This document shows, piece by piece, positions 61,601 to 64,000 of a stretch of DNA of 64,000 nt (position 1 is the first letter of the stretch; every line of letters begins with the position of its first letter). The DNA is from an uncultured Spirochaetaceae bacterium (GTDB lineage Bacteria; Spirochaetota; Spirochaetia; Sphaerochaetales; Sphaerochaetaceae). The DNA is taken from positions 1 through 64,000 of the forward strand of contig CALXYL010000002.1 in the NCBI GenBank assembly GCA_944392985.1. The letters are read 5' to 3'. Below the pieces are notes generated by a model. It did no database searches, was not told the DNA's origin, and saw nothing but the letters and a program-made list of their open reading frames with translations. Both the position numbers and the translations under genes were made by a program.

Positions 61601-61913
61601 AGATCCTAGCCTTCGGAAAGCGTTCACTGAGTTCCTCGGCGATCATCCCATCCTCTGCTGCCGCAATGGACAGAAGCGAATGGATGCGCTCATACATCTC
61701 CGCCGCCGCTTTCTTCGTGAATGTGAGCGTGAGTATCTCATCCGCATGGGCCTTCCCCTCCAGGACAAGGCGCACAAAGCGAAGTGAAAGGACGGTCGTC
61801 TTGCCCGATCCAGCGCCGGCAGAGACAACAGTTGATGTATCCGATGAGATGGCAGCCATCTGCTCATCGGAAACCCTGATTCCTGCCATATCCAAAAGCC
61901 TGGCTATATTCAT
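58635..61913 (-). CDS. addA: AddA-type helicase-nuclease subunit
   Basis: 1092 residues. UvrD-type superfamily 1 helicase with Walker A in VVSAGAGSGKTTVLSLRF, WMVDEFQDNN, SANYRSEPALINHF and TIHRSKGLQFPIVF, and a C-terminal RecB-like PD-(D/E)XK nuclease (AEGSADLIIFGEDCNLVVDYKTDRR). With AddB it makes the recombination complex that resects double-strand breaks. The start at 61913 overlaps the addB stop. Confidence 0.9.
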   Translation of the reverse strand: MNIARLLDMAGIRVSDEQMAAISSDTSTVVSAGAGSGKTTVLSLRFVRLVLEGKAHADEILTLTFTKKAAAEMYERIHSLLSIAAAEDGMIAEELSERFPKARISTMDSFWSEIARTDSLRFGVTRDFQSIEAEDGKEEELVRRVYERIQGRDELQEGFFLLSELYTSSDILSLLRTVASSETDILTAFDADRNTSSYVSFISLLRDHLVSDRAGYIFSSLADLNEEFPDNRQSAEIEAALEAYRNDDFSSLPVFNLNKLRKAADKPVQSFIKEEGVKEYFVDLRAFQALEATEGESSAVSAVLAAFISEYQREKRVQGLLSYRDTESLCRAVLVANTEVRDYYKGRFRWIMVDEFQDNNGKQRDLLYLLSERMAVHSPSIPPVEALERSKLFFVGDDKQSIYYFRGADVSVFRSLKDDIRRIGGQVLSLSANYRSEPALINHFNSVFDSVFSVDITEDDMQEEKLMESFTGERYASFHASPEPNTSRSPYPGIRPCIMVEAVPKRERGKGYEGYASDEDSEAAFIADQVREMVSGDRFLIGGKEGARRPRYSDIAILLRTTAPQMPIERAFRSRGIPYVVQESTSSTLEGVGWDIYAFLQLLVYPEDRLAYMAVLRSPFARISDDGLLFLASDHSLAFASDPDLGEEDRKAYESVRRLYEELRSMVGRRRITEILTSLFYGSGYSTYLLSSSYLSVYAEHYSYIWAAAARYDAASRSLPDFLGYIRPLIGQAEKLSNAAVQHLETDGVQIMTIHRSKGLQFPIVFISDADHGPGGRAAQSRLISLEGKNACIMPDLTERGTANPILRTIGAYRTRREEAELRRLLYVALTRAVDHVIITAHMRSQRRGPSLLDVYLEGYGGVIGEIPRIGEDEIFRKHDEEMDLSWYSQPVAPEPLYSEKRFGVKDHSHDEQIQWDEGGILPDLPSDEVVARYSIQSDFGTMVHAELEAFMRGKEAEHIMPSAITEGESRILLEALHSIREGFAASAFYHGYVECHECSAEVRFYYPMDGAVAEGSADLIIFGEDCNLVVDYKTDRRMNEERHKAQITAYAKAMEDLYGKRCLAVLLYVRGWRQGTILDKLGNPVKEPLQL

Positions 61914-64000
61914 CTGACGCTGAACCTCCTTCTGCACACCCCACGATAAGCGCATCCCCTGCAGTTATCATCGGAGCTCTCCGCATGCCAGTCACCAGCA
62001 GCGATTGAAGCGGCAGTGCCTTCCAGTGCCGCACTCAGCTCCTCATCCGAAGGCGGAGGCGTCCCCGGATCAAAGCCTCCATCAAGAAGCGATATGAAAT
62101 AGGAAGCAGAGACAGTGCCACGCCCGGAAGCCTCTATCATCTTCCTGTAGATATGGAACTGATAACTCTTCTCTGCCTTGCTGTCCTTGGAGAACTTACG
62201 GCCCTTCTTGTAGTCATAGAGTATCAGCGAGGAGCCATCCAGCGCAGATGCGATGCGGTCCGCACGCCCTATAAGGGAGAATCCGGATTCAGGGAAATCG
62301 ACAGCAAGGGATTCCTCGATCCCACCTCCATCAGGAAGGGGCCGGGAAATGGCCTCCATCGATTTCACAGCCTCGATAAGGCGATGCAGGTAGCGGGAAC
62401 GCAGATACCTTATGAGGAATGCCGTCGGCCGCGATGCCGAGGCCGGCATATTGCCCAATGAGCCATCCATCTGGAAGAAGTGTCCATCGCTCCATGCTGC
62501 CATCTCCTCATCAAAGAGCAGCGGCACATCCTCATCGGGAGAGGAGAATCCCTTCCTGTAATACCGCTCGAGGATGCTATGAAGGCGCGATCCTATTTCC
62601 AGATGATCCATATCTGCAGTCTCATAGGCAGGAAGATCACGCAGGGAGAATACATACTGGAGAGCATATAGGTAGGGGCACTTCCTATATGCGTTGAAGG
62701 ATGTGTAGGAAAGCGTGACAGGGAGCGGGACAGCCAATCCCGGATGACGTCTTGTCATATCCTCATCGGATGAGGGTTTTCTGAGCGATGAGAGAAGAGC
62801 ATGATCCAGTCCCTCCTTCTGGGAAGGAAGGATCGTGCCGAGCCTCTTACGGCCATCCTCTGCACGTACCGGATCGAGGAGCGGCACACTGCCTTTCAGG
62901 GAATGAGGGAGCATCGACGGGAGCGGGAGCGCGAAACCAGCATACGTCTCACTGGATGCAGACAGCACAAGTTTCTCCGTCATGGCTGAATAGAGCGACA
63001 GGATCGATTGGGTGATATCCATCTCCTCCCGCTCGGATACAAGCTCATAATCAGAAAGGAAGGACGCCTTCCTTACCATTGCCGAGCCTTCCTTGTCATT
63101 CAGTCCTATTATGAAACGGTACTTGTACGGAATAGCCGCATCCTGGGTGAAAGGATATACCGCCACCCCCTTGATACGTTCTTTCGGAACATACCGGAGA
63201 GTCTTGAGGTAATCGATGAATACAGGGAAGAGCGGGCTGCCGGAAGCGAATCCCGCTTTCTCCGCAGTCCTTGCGGCATCGAGGAACGAGGAAAGGGCAT
63301 CCATGGAGAATGCGTACACATCGGCATCCTGTGCATGCAGGCGGAACTCATCCTCTGCAAGCAGCCCTGACATAAGCGTATGGAGCTGCATCTGTATCCT
63401 GTCCGGATTGGTTTCCGCCATCAGGCTGTCAAGCGTCATGCGGAAAAGGCGGTACCAGTTCTCCTCTCCCTTTGCCGCGATGCCCATGTACCTGTCATTC
63501 CTTCTCTCCGGTGCGCTTGATATGGAGAAGCTGACTGCACGGGCGACAAATGCACGCATCGCAGCAGGATCCCTGAACGGAATCGAGGGATTGAGGAGGA
63601 AGGATCTGAGAGCCTCCAATGAATAGCCCGACGAGTGGATATCGAGAAGGGAGGAGAGGAATGCACCAGGCGCTGTGGAGAGCGGTGACAGACCCTCCCT
63701 GAAATCCAGCGGGATGCCAAACAGATATGCCTCCTCCTCGATATAAGGCCGGAGGCGCTCCAACGGAGCCACTGACAGAGCTATATCAGAAAGAGGAACA
63801 CCGCTGTCCGCTTTTTCCCGTATCGCGGCGAAAAGAGCCCTCAGCTCGCTCTTCTCATTGGGATACACAACCAGATCAGGGCATGGAGAAGCAAGATCAT
63901 CGACAACCTCGATGCCGCTTACACCGCGAAGGGCAGCTGTCAGCCGTTCCTCCTTTGGGAATGCCGACGGCATGATGATGGCATAGTGCGCCTCGAAGCC
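61910..64000 (-). CDS. addB: AddB-type subunit, PD-(D/E)XK nuclease (5' end cut by the window)
   Basis: At least 697 residues; the frame is open to the window edge, so the true start lies outside. The C-terminal nuclease domain has GRADRIAS and LILYDYKKGRKFSKDSKAEKS, and the [4Fe-4S] ligands lie in YRKCPYLY plus CRGCAYRGVC at the end, as in AddB/RexB. The N-terminal part is an inactivated helicase-like region. It is coupled to addA through ATGA. Confidence 0.85.
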   Translation of the reverse strand, partial: GFEAHYAIIMPSAFPKEERLTAALRGVSGIEVVDDLASPCPDLVVYPNEKSELRALFAAIREKADSGVPLSDIALSVAPLERLRPYIEEEAYLFGIPLDFREGLSPLSTAPGAFLSSLLDIHSSGYSLEALRSFLLNPSIPFRDPAAMRAFVARAVSFSISSAPERRNDRYMGIAAKGEENWYRLFRMTLDSLMAETNPDRIQMQLHTLMSGLLAEDEFRLHAQDADVYAFSMDALSSFLDAARTAEKAGFASGSPLFPVFIDYLKTLRYVPKERIKGVAVYPFTQDAAIPYKYRFIIGLNDKEGSAMVRKASFLSDYELVSEREEMDITQSILSLYSAMTEKLVLSASSETYAGFALPLPSMLPHSLKGSVPLLDPVRAEDGRKRLGTILPSQKEGLDHALLSSLRKPSSDEDMTRRHPGLAVPLPVTLSYTSFNAYRKCPYLYALQYVFSLRDLPAYETADMDHLEIGSRLHSILERYYRKGFSSPDEDVPLLFDEEMAAWSDGHFFQMDGSLGNMPASASRPTAFLIRYLRSRYLHRLIEAVKSMEAISRPLPDGGGIEESLAVDFPESGFSLIGRADRIASALDGSSLILYDYKKGRKFSKDSKAEKSYQFHIYRKMIEASGRGTVSASYFISLLDGGFDPGTPPPSDEELSAALEGTAASIAAGDWHAESSDDNCRGCAYRGVCRRRFSVR

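Noticed and set aside
1-64000. CRISPR arrays, rRNA genes, prophage
   Set aside because: No regularly spaced repeats, rRNA sequences or phage structural genes were seen.

Overview
The window most likely comes from the chromosome of a host-associated spirochaete of the Sphaerochaeta/Treponema kind. This is an inference from gene content and order: an lptC-lptA-lptB-rpoN block followed by hpf-hprK-ptsH, a CarD-type regulator ahead of ispD-ispF, ThyX with dCMP deaminase, a Na+-pumping oxaloacetate decarboxylase, many sugar-handling genes, and lipoprotein promoters with poly-G tracts like those known in Treponema. Coding density is very high; most neighbours overlap by 4 bases (ATGA, GTGA, TTGA), and many convergent pairs overlap at their stops. 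No rRNA, CRISPR or prophage was seen.

Layout. 0.4-8.5 kb: a tRNA-Leu(CAG), then a co-directional block: a YmdB-like protein with a degraded active site, an RseC-like membrane protein, Lpt transport proteins, sigma-54, hibernation factor, HPr kinase, HPr, a LexA-like protein missing its cleavage chemistry, and DNA polymerase III delta. 8.5-11.5 kb: divergent uvrC and a spore-photolyase-like radical SAM gene. 11.5-18.1 kb: a sugar catabolic operon (AGE epimerase, binding protein, two permeases, FAD oxidoreductase, LacI regulator) with an 18-bp perfect palindromic operator. 18.2-23.8 kb: housekeeping genes (hydrolase, thyX, rsmE, malQ, carD-ispD-ispF). 23.85-28 kb is the accessory island: a candidate small RNA, an IS110-family element, a structured leader before a small membrane protein, and two lipoprotein cassettes with matched promoters and terminators.

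28-43.2 kb: an outer-membrane protein and dehydrogenase, a glycan block (mutarotase-like protein, a GH36 homologue with a changed acid/base, GpsA, an AraC regulator fused to a sugar-isomerase-like barrel, an 848-residue orphan, an MFS carrier), then SIMPL, NUDIX, Mrp and a GH28-like protein. 43.3-47.1 kb: oadG-oadA-oadB, with two biotinyl domains in OadA. 47.2-64 kb: a hydrolase, dCMP deaminase, fused xanthine dehydrogenase, M20 peptidase, RNase D, a SprT-DUF2786 protein, aroA, threonine aldolase, a flavodoxin-ferredoxin protein, a MalY-type enzyme and the AddA/AddB helicase-nuclease pair, the last cut by the window edge.

The strongest new signals are: (1) at least 15 operon-leading genes have a sigma-70-like -10 box 6-7 nt before ATG and no Shine-Dalgarno, implying widespread leaderless transcripts; (2) two lipoprotein genes with G10 tracts at the same position inside 19-nt promoter spacers, implying phase variation; (3) an AraC-TIM barrel fusion, and YmdB-, LexA- and GH36-family proteins whose catalytic residues are replaced; (4) a promoter-structure-terminator unit between ispF and the IS110 element that looks like an undescribed small RNA.
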